In this document: one piece after another, positions 27,101 through 37,038 of the stretch | How positions within the stretch are numbered: the first letter of the stretch is position 1 | How the letters are laid out: each line of letters begins with the position of its first letter | Source of the DNA: Isosphaeraceae bacterium | GTDB lineage: Bacteria; Planctomycetota; Planctomycetia; Isosphaerales; Isosphaeraceae | Assembly: GCA_021324445.1 (NCBI GenBank) | Contig: JAJPJC010000391.1 | Location: 1-59,494, forward strand | Length of the DNA stretch: 59,494 bases | Reading direction: 5' to 3' | The notes under the pieces: generated by a model | Told to the model about the DNA's origin: nothing | Databases searched by the model: none | The model's input: the letters and a program-made list of their open reading frames with translations, nothing else | Made by a program: the position numbers and the translations under genes

Positions 27101-27458
27101 GAGCCTGCCGGGGCGCTTCCCTTTTTTCTGGAGTGGTTTCGTCCTGTCCGGGACACACCTCCCGGTGAGATTCGAGGAGCCGACGGATTCGTCAGACCTC
27201 GGGTCGCCGAAGGCGCCCGTGAAATGCGAAGCGGCCCCGGGCGAGCGCGAGTATCTGGACCGGCTGCGATGCCCCGACGGGCTGCCCGTGACCTATAAAC
27301 GCGCGGGCAACGTGGGAGTCGGCGCCTTCGGCCACATCGTGGATCTCTACGACATCGAGTGTCAGGACCACAAGCATCGGGCTTCCGTCATGATGGACTT
27401 CTACTTCTGGGGCTATCGCGAGCGCAGGCCGATCCCCGGCTTCCGGATGCAGGAGTAG
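24192..27458 (+). CDS. CHAT-domain lipoprotein with TPR-like N-terminal region
   Basis: A 1088-residue exported protein. The N-terminus (MIRYIYILSRFLAIVGPLLCGLPAC) is a lipoprotein signal ending at Cys25. Residues 30-560 are helical, TPR-like, with pairs of helices around AARAWDRLREAA and ALDAAAADFRKAIEAVE. Residues about 620-970 form a CHAT domain, a caspase-like peptidase: the catalytic His is in HFAVHG near 836 and the Cys in SSCNTG near 881, both present, followed by LVSLWSVEDRSTAMLMGRFYRELL. A further 100-residue C-terminal piece with Cys-containing CPDGLPVTYKRAGNVG and YDIECQDHKH is not recognised. The M48 protease gene follows 61 bases downstream, suggesting joint action outside the cytoplasmic membrane (inference). 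Confidence 0.85.
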   Translation: MIRYIYILSRFLAIVGPLLCGLPACGQKAETGQRSRAESLIAKMPGVGDLLEVPTQEGREALVRERGKKDARLSILLSTAGYYYEKEGNIAAARAWDRLREAAVDAYDESQADRSSEFFEVKERLRADVELSKGDDFGNRGEYLNALQHHLLALDYLVRAKQRRSDMGLPPFSEMDRVFHGDGVGLHASVCLRINSDYTRLGDMHRARVYEDRAYEAAKDSAKLENYAVARQYEANRAIASERPHEAREILRKAIDHIFAPGNLQKGGYLVPLDDMVHLYRTAAQLASDAGEHDEAVRLCDQAIAWGSKKLATDRLFLDHVLKAKYQGRAGRLKEAEATLAASRTVLSRLGEKSPDAAIPPRERYFFYSTSGEIRSRAAAGDDGRALDAAAADFRKAIEAVEILQGSDQIVTDPSASATAQFASAYEGLVSILFRKFRQNPSRVVFSQALQVAEQRSARRFLEGASWSRTQLLNALPATVRMLLVPTDRRYRQLLNYLKSQPLDAETRLKVLTELEGEFKNRQEYLNVLRGSFPRAMELLYPTALSVARLVEDLLQPGAVPPTPAAAPETVHDGSGRAIRPPDRERSPVELPLKGIAFVRYFIADDAVFLFYISSKRIEIVRSPADPDHLRSKIHVFRRALADPNRNVGSELSDIGRPLSEGLIAPIDRFLDQDGDIETLVIVPDSFLFTLPFEALVIAKGSPRPRYLLDRVAVVYSPSLAIYRLLLEATNRTRVGPSWFLGIGDPEYPTEAEGGRERDEARDSRTPIVENPLGILRRGGLRLNRLINSRLEVEGIGALFGQGRSKLLFGPDATKARLKDLSIGNYDFVHFAVHGLLPGQLGLVTQPTLALTPGKDRTENGLLTLTETFNLRLHAHLTVLSSCNTGVGPSLGAEGIDSFNRALLMGGSDNILVSLWSVEDRSTAMLMGRFYRELLAGAAPPQALRRAKLWLIDQPIPLDERHAAPDTRPPSLPGRFPFFWSGFVLSGTHLPVRFEEPTDSSDLGSPKAPVKCEAAPGEREYLDRLRCPDGLPVTYKRAGNVGVGAFGHIVDLYDIECQDHKHRASVMMDFYFWGYRERRPIPGFRMQE

Positions 27459-27519
27459 GCACGGCGCCGCCGGCCATTGGGTCCGTGGCTGGGATCGGTC
27501 CCGCTCGGAGGATCTTCTC

Positions 27520-29373
27520 ATGCGAGGGCGCCTGGTTTTCGAGGGGGTTTGGCTCATCTTCGCAGCGTGGGCCGGCGGGACGGCGGCCCGGGCCGAGATC
27601 AGCCGTGAAGATCGGGAGCTCGTAGATCGGACCTGGGCACGTCTCGTGGCGGCGGCCCAGCCGACCCCGAAACTCGCGCTGGCAAAGTCCGTCACGATCA
27701 TCGACGATGATACGTTGAACGCCTACGCCACGATCGTGCAAGGGGAAGATGCTGGACCGAAGGCGATCGCCGGTGTGGTCGTCTTCCGCGGCCTCATGGA
27801 GCACGTCATCAAGGGGAGCGAGGACCGGCTGGCGTTTGTGCTGGGTCACGAGTTCTCTCACGTCGACCTGGGCCATCTCGCCCAGGAGCAGCCCGCACGG
27901 ACCGGCTTTCCCCGCCTGGTCTTCAACCGCCAGCAAGAGCTGGATGCGGACCGGCGCGGGATGATCGTCATGATGAAGGCCGGCTACTCCTTCAAGCGAG
28001 GGATCGAGGCTTATCGGGAATTTCATGATTATGTGGAAGCTCATCCAGAATTGAGGCTGAAGTACAGCTCGTTCGAGGGACTCCTCGCCGATCACCCGGC
28101 CTGGACCGTGCGCCTGGCCCAGCTCGATGGGGACCGGCGCACGTTCTGGAGGGCCATGAGTGCCTTCGAGAGCGGCATTTATTTCTTACAATCCGAGCAA
28201 TACGTATCCGCCGAGCGGTGCTTCGAAGCGGTCACGGAGGAATTCCCCCAGAGTGACGAGGCCTGGACGAATTATGGCCACGCCTTGCTGATGCAGTACT
28301 GCGACAAGCTGGAACCTGCCGACCTGAAGCGGCTCGGGATCGGCCAACTGGTCGCTGGTGGGTTCTTCCGCCGGGCCGCGGTCCTCGTCCCGGTGCGCGG
28401 CGTGGACGATCAAATCTGGCACGATGCGGTCGAGGCCCTCAATAAGGCTCGGCAGCTCAAGCCCGGACAGACCCTGGCGAACGCCAATCTCGGGATCGCG
28501 TATCTCGTCGATCCGAGCCTCAAGAGCGACGTCGAGCAAGCCACAAAGTTCTTGCGTGAAGCTGCCGCCGGCCAGGCCGACGAGACCGTCAAGGCAGCCA
28601 TCGCGATGAACCTGGGCGTCGCCGAGCTGCGGAACGGCCGTCGCGAGGAAGCGGCCCGCCTGTTCGAGCAGGCCCGGACGGCCGCGGGCGTGATCCCGTC
28701 GTCTACACTCACAGACGCGATGCTCTACAACCAGGCCGCTCTCCTGGCCGATTCCGGGGATCGGAAACAGCGCCGCGAGGCCCTGGAGCTGCTCCGGAGA
28801 TACCTGACGAACGCGAATTCCTCCTCGGCCTGGTACCGGCTCGCCTTCGATCGCTATGTTGCGCTCTCCCGGGAGATGGGCGGCACACCCGCCCCGCTCG
28901 AGGAGTTTGCGAAACCTCCGGCCCTTCGACCGGTCAGCTCGATCACGATCGCGAAGGGAATCACGATCGTGCTCAGCGAGCCGCTTGACGGCGTGTTGCG
29001 CCGGCTGGACGGAGGACAGAAACTGCCCGTGTCCACCGAGACGACGCTCATGCGGATCCGTTTTCCAGCCCGAGGCATCGATCTTCTCGCCAACGACTGG
29101 GTGACCGCCATCATCCTCAACGGACCGAACAGCCCGACGCTGTCGCTGGTCACCACGGCCGGCCAGGCCGCCGGCACGCTCCATCCGGGCATGTCGACCG
29201 GGGAGGTCGATCGGATCCTCCGAGGTGTCCCGTCGGATCGCGGTCCCCTCGATGACCCCGCACGCGATTACCGGCTCTATCCCGACCTGGGCCTGGCCCT
29301 GCGCGTGTCCCGGGATGTGGTCGAGGAGGTCGTGATCGTTCAAGTCCCCCGTCAAAGGGAGGGTCCCCGCTGA
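27520..29373 (+). CDS. Exported M48-family metalloprotease with TPR-like region
   Basis: A 617-residue protein starting with a Sec signal (MRGRLVFEGVWLIFAAWAGGTAARA). The peptidase domain has the zinc motif HEFSH at 110-114 and the third ligand Glu140 in QELDADRRG, as in BepA- and Oma1-like M48 enzymes; both sets are complete, so activity is expected. Residues about 200-450 are TPR-like helices (FLQSEQYVSAERCFEAVTEEFPQSDEAWTNYGHALL). The last 170 residues are beta-rich and unrecognised. M48-TPR proteins such as BepA handle outer-membrane protein quality control. It is probably co-transcribed with the CHAT gene, 61 bases upstream. Confidence 0.88.
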   Translation: MRGRLVFEGVWLIFAAWAGGTAARAEISREDRELVDRTWARLVAAAQPTPKLALAKSVTIIDDDTLNAYATIVQGEDAGPKAIAGVVVFRGLMEHVIKGSEDRLAFVLGHEFSHVDLGHLAQEQPARTGFPRLVFNRQQELDADRRGMIVMMKAGYSFKRGIEAYREFHDYVEAHPELRLKYSSFEGLLADHPAWTVRLAQLDGDRRTFWRAMSAFESGIYFLQSEQYVSAERCFEAVTEEFPQSDEAWTNYGHALLMQYCDKLEPADLKRLGIGQLVAGGFFRRAAVLVPVRGVDDQIWHDAVEALNKARQLKPGQTLANANLGIAYLVDPSLKSDVEQATKFLREAAAGQADETVKAAIAMNLGVAELRNGRREEAARLFEQARTAAGVIPSSTLTDAMLYNQAALLADSGDRKQRREALELLRRYLTNANSSSAWYRLAFDRYVALSREMGGTPAPLEEFAKPPALRPVSSITIAKGITIVLSEPLDGVLRRLDGGQKLPVSTETTLMRIRFPARGIDLLANDWVTAIILNGPNSPTLSLVTTAGQAAGTLHPGMSTGEVDRILRGVPSDRGPLDDPARDYRLYPDLGLALRVSRDVVEEVVIVQVPRQREGPR

Positions 29374-29439
29374 CCCTTGCCGGACCCCCCGCAGGAAATC
29401 GCGGAGGTCCCCGCTCACGAGTCCACCACGCGCTCCCTT

Positions 29440-31551
<2,112 letters not shown>

Positions 31552-31831
31552 GAGTCCGCCGCTTTCGTGAATCGGTGGTAGGGCTTGTTCTAAAGTTCCC
31601 GGACAATACGGCGCAATCCCTTACAATGCAAGAGGAAATATCGCCTCCAGGCGGTCGTGGCAGGAGGCTTCGCGGGCGTATCAGTATGCCTGCCTGTCCA
31701 TGCAGACGCCGGGCCGACGGGCCGAGCTATACGAGGCCACGCAGGATCTTCGGGGACCCCATGCGATCGGGTGCCTGCCGGCTGGCGGATGCCCGATGAT
31801 GACTGCTCCTTGGAAGCAGTCGGACGGATGG

Positions 31832-32152
31832 TTATGGCTCCAGTTCGTCACGGGCGGTGTGACGGACATAGAGGACGTAGACGGTGTCCTCGCCGACGGT
31901 GAAGATGATGCGGTGCTTGTGTTTCCGCTTGCCACGCGGGCCGTAGAGCAATTCGTGGATCTCCTCGGGGAACTTGTCGCTCTCGGCGGCGACCGGGCAC
32001 CGCAGGGGCCGGGTTTGCAGGCTATCGATGGCCTTGTACAGTCCGTCGAGCCACTTCGTGGCGGCGGCAGGCGACACGTTCTCCCGGAGCCATTGGGCCT
32101 GGCCGCGAATATCCGCCTTGGCGGTCGCGGCCAGCTCGATGCGGTAGGTCAT
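31832..32152 (-). CDS. parE: ParE/RelE-family toxin
   Basis: A 106-residue toxin of the RelE/ParE superfamily. The start MTYRIELAATAKADIRGQAQWLREN matches the usual N-terminal strand and helix pair, and the C-terminal half contains EEIHELLYGPRGKRKHKHRIIFTVGEDTVYVLYVRHTAR, the beta sheet that ends in the family's VRHxxR motif. ParE members poison DNA gyrase, RelE members cleave mRNA at the ribosome; sequence alone favours ParE. It overlaps its antitoxin gene by four bases (ATGA), the normal arrangement. Confidence 0.88.
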   Translation of the reverse strand: MTYRIELAATAKADIRGQAQWLRENVSPAAATKWLDGLYKAIDSLQTRPLRCPVAAESDKFPEEIHELLYGPRGKRKHKHRIIFTVGEDTVYVLYVRHTARDELEP

Positions 32153-32400
32153 GACCGGTGGGGTAGGTTCAGGTCGCGGCGGATGTCGGCAAACGCCTCG
32201 GCCAGGGGCTGGGTGCGGCCGGCCCGCACGTCGTCCAGGCCCAGGCGGATGCCCTCCAGGACGCGGGCGTCCTCGGCTTCTTCCTGCTGGCGGAGCAGCC
32301 GCACGGCGGCGGTGATGGCCTCGTCGGAGGAGGAAAAGCGTCCGCTGCGCACCTTGGCCTGGACGAATTGCTCAAGATCTGCTGGCAATTGGGTGTTCAT
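32149..32400 (-). CDS. parD: ParD-like antitoxin
   Basis: An 83-residue partner of the ParE-like toxin. Starting at 32400 (AGGGG nine bases upstream) it begins MNTQLPADLEQFVQAKVRSGRFSSSDEAITAAVRLLRQQEE, the ribbon-helix-helix DNA-binding domain of ParD/CopG antitoxins, followed by a flexible toxin-binding tail (LDDVRAGRTQPLAEAFADIRRDLNL). ATG codons 9 and 18 bases upstream are less well placed for ribosome binding. It probably represses its own operon. Confidence 0.88.
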   Translation of the reverse strand: MNTQLPADLEQFVQAKVRSGRFSSSDEAITAAVRLLRQQEEAEDARVLEGIRLGLDDVRAGRTQPLAEAFADIRRDLNLPHRS

Positions 32401-32551
32401 ACGCGACATCCCCTTCATTTCTCAGCCTACCACGACGGGCTAGCTTTGTCGAGCCGTGCATCCGAATGCGTGCGTGCCGCCATTGACGCCGCGAAGACTC
32501 CGCCACGCGGATCATGGCCTGCTCCAAATCCGGATGCTCAACGAGTCTCAC
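32372..32551 (-). pseudogene. N-terminal stump of an AbiEii-type toxin
   Basis: A GTG at 32551 begins inside the end of the AbiEi-like gene (14-base overlap, common in abiE operons) and reads MRLVEHPDLEQAMIRVAES, like the start of AbiEii/AbiGii nucleotidyltransferase toxins (HPDFEQAIxxAAE). After about 20 residues the frame turns to unrelated sequence and ends at 32372, within the first codons of the parD-like gene. None of the nucleotidyltransferase core is left. The family match rests on about 20 residues, so confidence is limited. Confidence 0.45.
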
Positions 32552-33302
32552 GATCCCGGCGCTCCTTTGCCTGCCATCGCCGCGCATGAGCCAGCGCGGC
32601 GAGAATCCCGAAATCAAACCGGGAGAGGGGATTCAAACTCTCCTGCAACTCGGCGAGAACGGGTTCGGGTTGGCCGAGCTGCTCGCCGATGGCCCCGAGC
32701 AGGGCGCGGACACGCGGGGGTTCGGTCGCGGCGACCTTGAGCATCCGCTCGAAGCGCCCCGGCTCGCGGAAGTAGCCAAGCAGCTTCTCGACCGTCTTAT
32801 CGGGAAGGAGTTCGCTCGATTCCCCCCGGTTGCGAAGAAAGTCGAGGAGAGCGGCGTCGATCTGGGACAGCGTCCGCCACACCGCCGGCCGCCGGGTGTG
32901 CACCAGCACATCCTTGTCGAGGAAGAGGCGCGAAAGGCTCGCGCCATCGGTCGCCAGCTCGATCCGTGCCGGATTCTGGGTCGTGAAACCCAGCAGGTTG
33001 GCCGCCGCGATGCCGGCCGGAAAGATGGCCTTCTGCCCAAGGGCCAGGGATCGGACCTGGGCCAGGTTGGGCCGGCTGGGGCCGAAGGCCGTCGGCCGCG
33101 CCCGGTAGTAGAGTCCCTTGCCCAGCCGCTGGATCAGTCCTCGGCGGGCTAAACGGGACAGGGTTTGCGCCACGGCCGTGAGGGGCAGGCCGTCGAAGTC
33201 GGCGAGCCGCCAGAGACGCTCGCCGCTGGATTCGATCTGCGCGCGGACGGTCTCGGCGGTGGTTCCTGCACCGCTCCGGTTTCTCTTCTCGCCGATCCTC
33301 AT
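32538..33302 (-). CDS. AbiEi-type antitoxin / DUF6088 family transcriptional regulator
   Basis: A 254-residue protein. Residues 15-70 form a winged helix (VRAQIESSGERLWRLADFDGLPLTAVAQTLSRLARRGLIQRLGKGLYYR), followed by an AbiEi-like C-terminal region (FPAGIAAANLLGFTTQNPARIELATDG, then RRPAVWRTLSQIDAALLDFLRNRGE). AbiEi antitoxins repress their operon and counter the nucleotidyltransferase toxin AbiEii. I start at 33302 (MRIGEKRNRSG) since the longer frame is not protein-like. Its expected toxin gene is only a stump, so the system appears to be an orphan antitoxin. An inverted repeat lies just upstream of the start. Confidence 0.8.
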   Translation of the reverse strand: MRIGEKRNRSGAGTTAETVRAQIESSGERLWRLADFDGLPLTAVAQTLSRLARRGLIQRLGKGLYYRARPTAFGPSRPNLAQVRSLALGQKAIFPAGIAAANLLGFTTQNPARIELATDGASLSRLFLDKDVLVHTRRPAVWRTLSQIDAALLDFLRNRGESSELLPDKTVEKLLGYFREPGRFERMLKVAATEPPRVRALLGAIGEQLGQPEPVLAELQESLNPLSRFDFGILAALAHARRWQAKERRDRETR

Positions 33303-33328
33303 GGTGGGATGATCGCCCAGGAAGGATT

Positions 33329-33359
33329 GCAAGTCAAGTTTTTTTGCTAGGAAACTTGC
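33329..33359 (-). promoter_or_regulatory. Inverted repeat upstream of the AbiEi-like gene, candidate operator
   Basis: Two alternative inverted repeats share this short stretch: GCAAGT (33329-33334) with ACTTGC (33354-33359), and CAAGTTT (33335-33341) with AAACTTG (33352-33358). The stretch also has a TTGACT hexamer on the minus strand at the -35 side. AbiEi proteins are known to bind inverted repeats in their own promoter, so this is a plausible operator; binding is not shown. Confidence 0.45.
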
Positions 33360-33488
33360 CACAACCGCCCCAGGGCGGGGCGGGAGGAAGTTCATTCTCG
33401 AAAGCTGGCAACGGGACTTTACCACCTGTAGCCTGGAACGGGAGGTCCCTCCGCCTCCGTTGGCCAATCGTACTCGAGGACAACAGAC

Positions 33489-36400
33489 GTGTCACGGACA
33501 CCCAAGGACTTCGCTCCTCAGCCGCTCGTGCCTGGTCTCTATGAAGAGGTCGTCGATCGGCTCCTGGAGCGGAGGCTGATCGGTCTGCAAGAATCGCCCA
33601 TCGAGGTCAAGGTCGAGGCGCTCGATGCTGGGGATAGCCACGCCGTCTTGGCCGACCATCTCCGATGCGTGGTCCGTGAGTACCTCCATGGCCTGACGGG
33701 CGAAGACCGGCTGGTGCGGCAGGTTGAGCTGGTCAACCGCATCCTACGCGAAATCGCAGCGTCGGCCTGTGAGAGCGAGCGGTCCCTCTCGACACCGGCG
33801 CGTCGCCTTCTGGGAATCTGGCCCCGGGAACCGCTCAGTGGCCGAGAGCCTGAGCGGCCCGATACGCCTCTGGCACTGGGCTGCCTTCTGGCGGGAACCC
33901 GACTCGACCCCAGCCTCGTCTCGCAGATTCGCAAGGAACTCGCCTCGGCCGATCGCGTCGACATTCTCTGCTCGTTCATCAAGTGGAGCGGTCTGCGCAT
34001 CTTGGAAGAGGACCTTCGCGCCTTCACGACTCGGCCTTCGGCCCGACTCCGGGTGCTGACGACGAGCTACCTCGGCGCAACCGACCTGAAGGCGGTCGAC
34101 CTCCTCCAATCGATGGCCCGTAGCGAAGTCCGTGTCTCGTACGACACCCACCGCACCCGGCTCCATGCCAAGGCGTACCTGTTCCATCGCGACACCGGCT
34201 TCGGTACGGCCTATGTCGGCTCGGCGAATCTGTCGCGTCCGGCCCTCACCGAGGGGCTGGAGTGGACTGTCAAGTTGAGCCAGTATGAGTCGCCCCACCT
34301 CTGGGATCGTGTCGCCGCAACGTTCGAGACCTACTGGGAAGACGGCGAGTTCGAGCCATACCACGAGGCTGACCGACCGCGCTTGAAGAGAGCACTGGAG
34401 GGGGAGCGATTGGTCGGATCGGCCGGACCCGAGCCCCTCCTCTTCGAGCTACGGCCCTACGCGTTCCAGCAAGAGATTCTCGACCGGCTCGATGCCGAGC
34501 GCCGGGTCCAGGGGCGCGACCGGCACCTGGTGGTGGCGGCGACCGGTACGGGCAAGACGATGATCGCCGCATTCGACTATCGCCGCTGGTCTCGTGAGAA
34601 CGCCTCGGCAGCGGGCCGGTTACCCCGCCTCCTCTTCGTGGCTCACCGTGAGGAACTGCTCCAGCAAAGTATCCAGACCTTCCGCGGCGTGCTCCGTGAC
34701 CCGAACTTTGGTGACCTGCTCGTCGGCGGACGAGAGCCGGACCAGCTCGACCACCTGTTCGTGTCAATTCAGAGCTACAACAGTCGATCGCTCCAGGAGC
34801 TACCCCCCGATCGCTATGAATACGTAGTCGTCGACGAGTTCCACCACGCCGCTGCGCCGAGCTACCAGCGCCTGCTCGACCACGTGCGGCCCCGCGTCCT
34901 CCTGGGACTGACCGCCACCCCCGAACGCACCGATAGCCTCGACGTCGTGAACCACTTCGGGGGGCACCTCAGCGCACAGATCCGCCTGCCGGATGCGATC
35001 AATCGCAAGCTGCTCTCGCCGTTCCAGTACTTCGCCGTTGCCGACCACGTCGATCTTCGCGGACTCCGCTGGCAACGTGGCGGATACCGACTCGATGAGC
35101 TCGACCAGATCTACACTGGCAACGACCTGCGTGCCGCCCTGGTGATTGAAAAGGTCCGGTCGATTCTGCTCGACCCCCGGGAGATGCGGGCTCTGGGTTT
35201 CTGCGTCAGCATCGCCCACGCCGAATACATGGCGACAAAGTTCAACCAGGCGGGAATTCCCGCCGAGGCCCTCTCGGCAGTGACCGATCGGGCCGATCGT
35301 CGCTCGGCCCAGGACCGCCTGCGCCGCCGCGAGGTGAACGTGCTATTCGTGGTCGATCTGTACAATGAGGGGGTAGATATCCCCGAAATTGATACAGTGT
35401 TGTTCCTTCGCCCGACCGAGAGCCTGATGGTGTTTCTTCAGCAACTCGGCCGCGGCCTGCGGCTGCACGAGGAAAAGGAGTGCTTGACCGTCCTCGATTT
35501 CATCGGCCAGGCCCATCGCAACTTCCGGTTCGACCTCAGATACCGGGCTCTCCTGAGCGACCCATCGGTGGCGCTTCAGGAACAGGTGGAGCACGGATTC
35601 ACCCACCTGCCCGCCGGCTGCTCGATCCTGATGGAGCGGGTCGCGCGGCAGCATGTGCTTGAGAACATCAAACAGAGTCTGCGCCAAACCCGATCGTCCT
35701 TGGTCAGTCGGCTCCGCGAACTGGCCGGATCGCTCGGTCGTCCCCCCCGGATGGCTGAGTTCCTGGAGTGGACGCGTCTCGAGCCCGACGACCTCTACCG
35801 GCGTGGGGTTGGCTGGTCGCGACTGGGAGTCGAAGCAGGGCTGCGCGAGCCGTTCCAAGAATCCGATGAACCTCGGCTCACGAAGGGTCTGTGGCGGGTC
35901 GCACATATTGCTGATGCAAATCTGATCGACCGCCTACTGGTCCTGCTCGATCCCAAAGCGACGTCGCGCTCGGATCAGCGGCTCGACGCGCTCGACGAAC
36001 GCCGACTCCTGATGCTCGAACTCGGACTCTGGACGCAGTCCGGCCTGCCGGCTACATCGGAGGAGGGCTTGCGGCGGCTTGATGCCAACCCGACGCTCCG
36101 CGACGAGCTTCTCGAGCTGTTGTGTTACCGGCTCGGCTGCATCGATTCGGTGGCCCCGCGCCTGGTCCTGCCGTTCGATTGTCCGATGACGCTCCACGCC
36201 CCGTATACCCGCAATGAGGTCCTCGCCGCTCTGGGGCGCTGGACTCGTGCCGAGCAGCCCGACATGCGCGAGGGGGTGCTCCACCTCCCGGACCTCAGAG
36301 CAGACGTCTTCTTCGTAACCCTGCACAAGACGGAGAAGGACTACTCGCCCACGACGATGTACCAGGATTACGCGATCAACGAGCGTCTCTTCCACTGGCA

Positions 36401-36653
36401 GTCGCAGAGCACCACCTCGGCCGACTCCCCGACGGGGCGCCGCTACGTCGAACACGCCGAGCGGGGCTACACCGTCCTGCTGCTCGGTCGCGAGCACAAG
36501 AGCCGCAGTGGCCTCGCCCAGCCCTTCTTCTTCCTCGGCCCGGCCCGATACGTTGACCACTCCGGCAGCCGACCGATGAGCATCACCTGGCGGCTGGAGC
36601 ACCCGCTGCCCGCACGGCTCTTCCGCATTCTGGCTCGGCTCGCGGTGGCCTAG
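33489..36653 (+). CDS. PLD-nuclease/SF2 helicase with DUF3427 C-terminus
   Basis: A 1054-residue protein starting at a GTG with GAGGA nine bases before it. Order: helical N-terminus; phospholipase D-like nuclease domain (about 120-290) with HxK in RLHAKAYLFH near 226 and GSANLS near 243; superfamily 2 helicase (about 320-720) with Walker A AATGTGKT near 350, DEFHH near 447, LTATPERTD and motif VI QQLGRGLRLHEEKECLTVLDFIG near 650; then a DUF3427-type C-terminus ending in GREHKSRSGLAQPFFFLGPARYVDHSGSRPMSITWRL. All key residues are present. This architecture is often met in defence islands, and the neighbours here are toxin-antitoxin genes, so a DNA-targeting defence or restriction-like role is likely (inference). 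It is divergent from the AbiEi-like gene. Confidence 0.88.
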   Translation: MSRTPKDFAPQPLVPGLYEEVVDRLLERRLIGLQESPIEVKVEALDAGDSHAVLADHLRCVVREYLHGLTGEDRLVRQVELVNRILREIAASACESERSLSTPARRLLGIWPREPLSGREPERPDTPLALGCLLAGTRLDPSLVSQIRKELASADRVDILCSFIKWSGLRILEEDLRAFTTRPSARLRVLTTSYLGATDLKAVDLLQSMARSEVRVSYDTHRTRLHAKAYLFHRDTGFGTAYVGSANLSRPALTEGLEWTVKLSQYESPHLWDRVAATFETYWEDGEFEPYHEADRPRLKRALEGERLVGSAGPEPLLFELRPYAFQQEILDRLDAERRVQGRDRHLVVAATGTGKTMIAAFDYRRWSRENASAAGRLPRLLFVAHREELLQQSIQTFRGVLRDPNFGDLLVGGREPDQLDHLFVSIQSYNSRSLQELPPDRYEYVVVDEFHHAAAPSYQRLLDHVRPRVLLGLTATPERTDSLDVVNHFGGHLSAQIRLPDAINRKLLSPFQYFAVADHVDLRGLRWQRGGYRLDELDQIYTGNDLRAALVIEKVRSILLDPREMRALGFCVSIAHAEYMATKFNQAGIPAEALSAVTDRADRRSAQDRLRRREVNVLFVVDLYNEGVDIPEIDTVLFLRPTESLMVFLQQLGRGLRLHEEKECLTVLDFIGQAHRNFRFDLRYRALLSDPSVALQEQVEHGFTHLPAGCSILMERVARQHVLENIKQSLRQTRSSLVSRLRELAGSLGRPPRMAEFLEWTRLEPDDLYRRGVGWSRLGVEAGLREPFQESDEPRLTKGLWRVAHIADANLIDRLLVLLDPKATSRSDQRLDALDERRLLMLELGLWTQSGLPATSEEGLRRLDANPTLRDELLELLCYRLGCIDSVAPRLVLPFDCPMTLHAPYTRNEVLAALGRWTRAEQPDMREGVLHLPDLRADVFFVTLHKTEKDYSPTTMYQDYAINERLFHWQSQSTTSADSPTGRRYVEHAERGYTVLLLGREHKSRSGLAQPFFFLGPARYVDHSGSRPMSITWRLEHPLPARLFRILARLAVA

Positions 36654-37038
36654 TGACCGTTGGCACGATTGCCGGGGCCGAGGCACACGCGCCGAGCGGA
36701 GCGATTCGTGATGACGCTCTCGGGCAGTGATGGCGCGTCGCCAGCCAGAGGAACGCCCGGTTCGCGGCCCTGGCGTTCTCCTTCCCTGGGAAGGGACGCA
36801 GCCGCTCGATGGCCTGCCAGTGCGATGCCACCTCGATCGCCAACTCGCGCTTCTTCCGTTCGGCGTCGCGTCGGCGGAATGCGAGCGGGCACCCAGGCGC
36901 CCAATCCGTCCCGCGAAATGGGAAAGTCGGGCCGGCGGTGCCGGCCGGGACCACCAATCGCACCGGCGCATCTGCGGGCCAAGTCCCCGCCTCTCAGTCG
37001 CAACGCGGGGGCTCAACGGTGCCCAAATCCCAGGGCGA
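36654..37038. other. Intergenic region, with possible decayed minus-strand frame
   Basis: No firm gene. On the minus strand from 36963 an open frame contains RRRDAERKKRELAIEVASHWQAIERLRPFPGKENARAANRAFLWLATRHH (split here for reading: basic helix, then a helical pair), which looks more like protein than its alternatives, but it then runs antisense into the helicase gene and I do not recognise it. A perfect hairpin GGCCGGC-GGT-GCCGGCC lies at 36930-36946. Confidence 0.3.
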
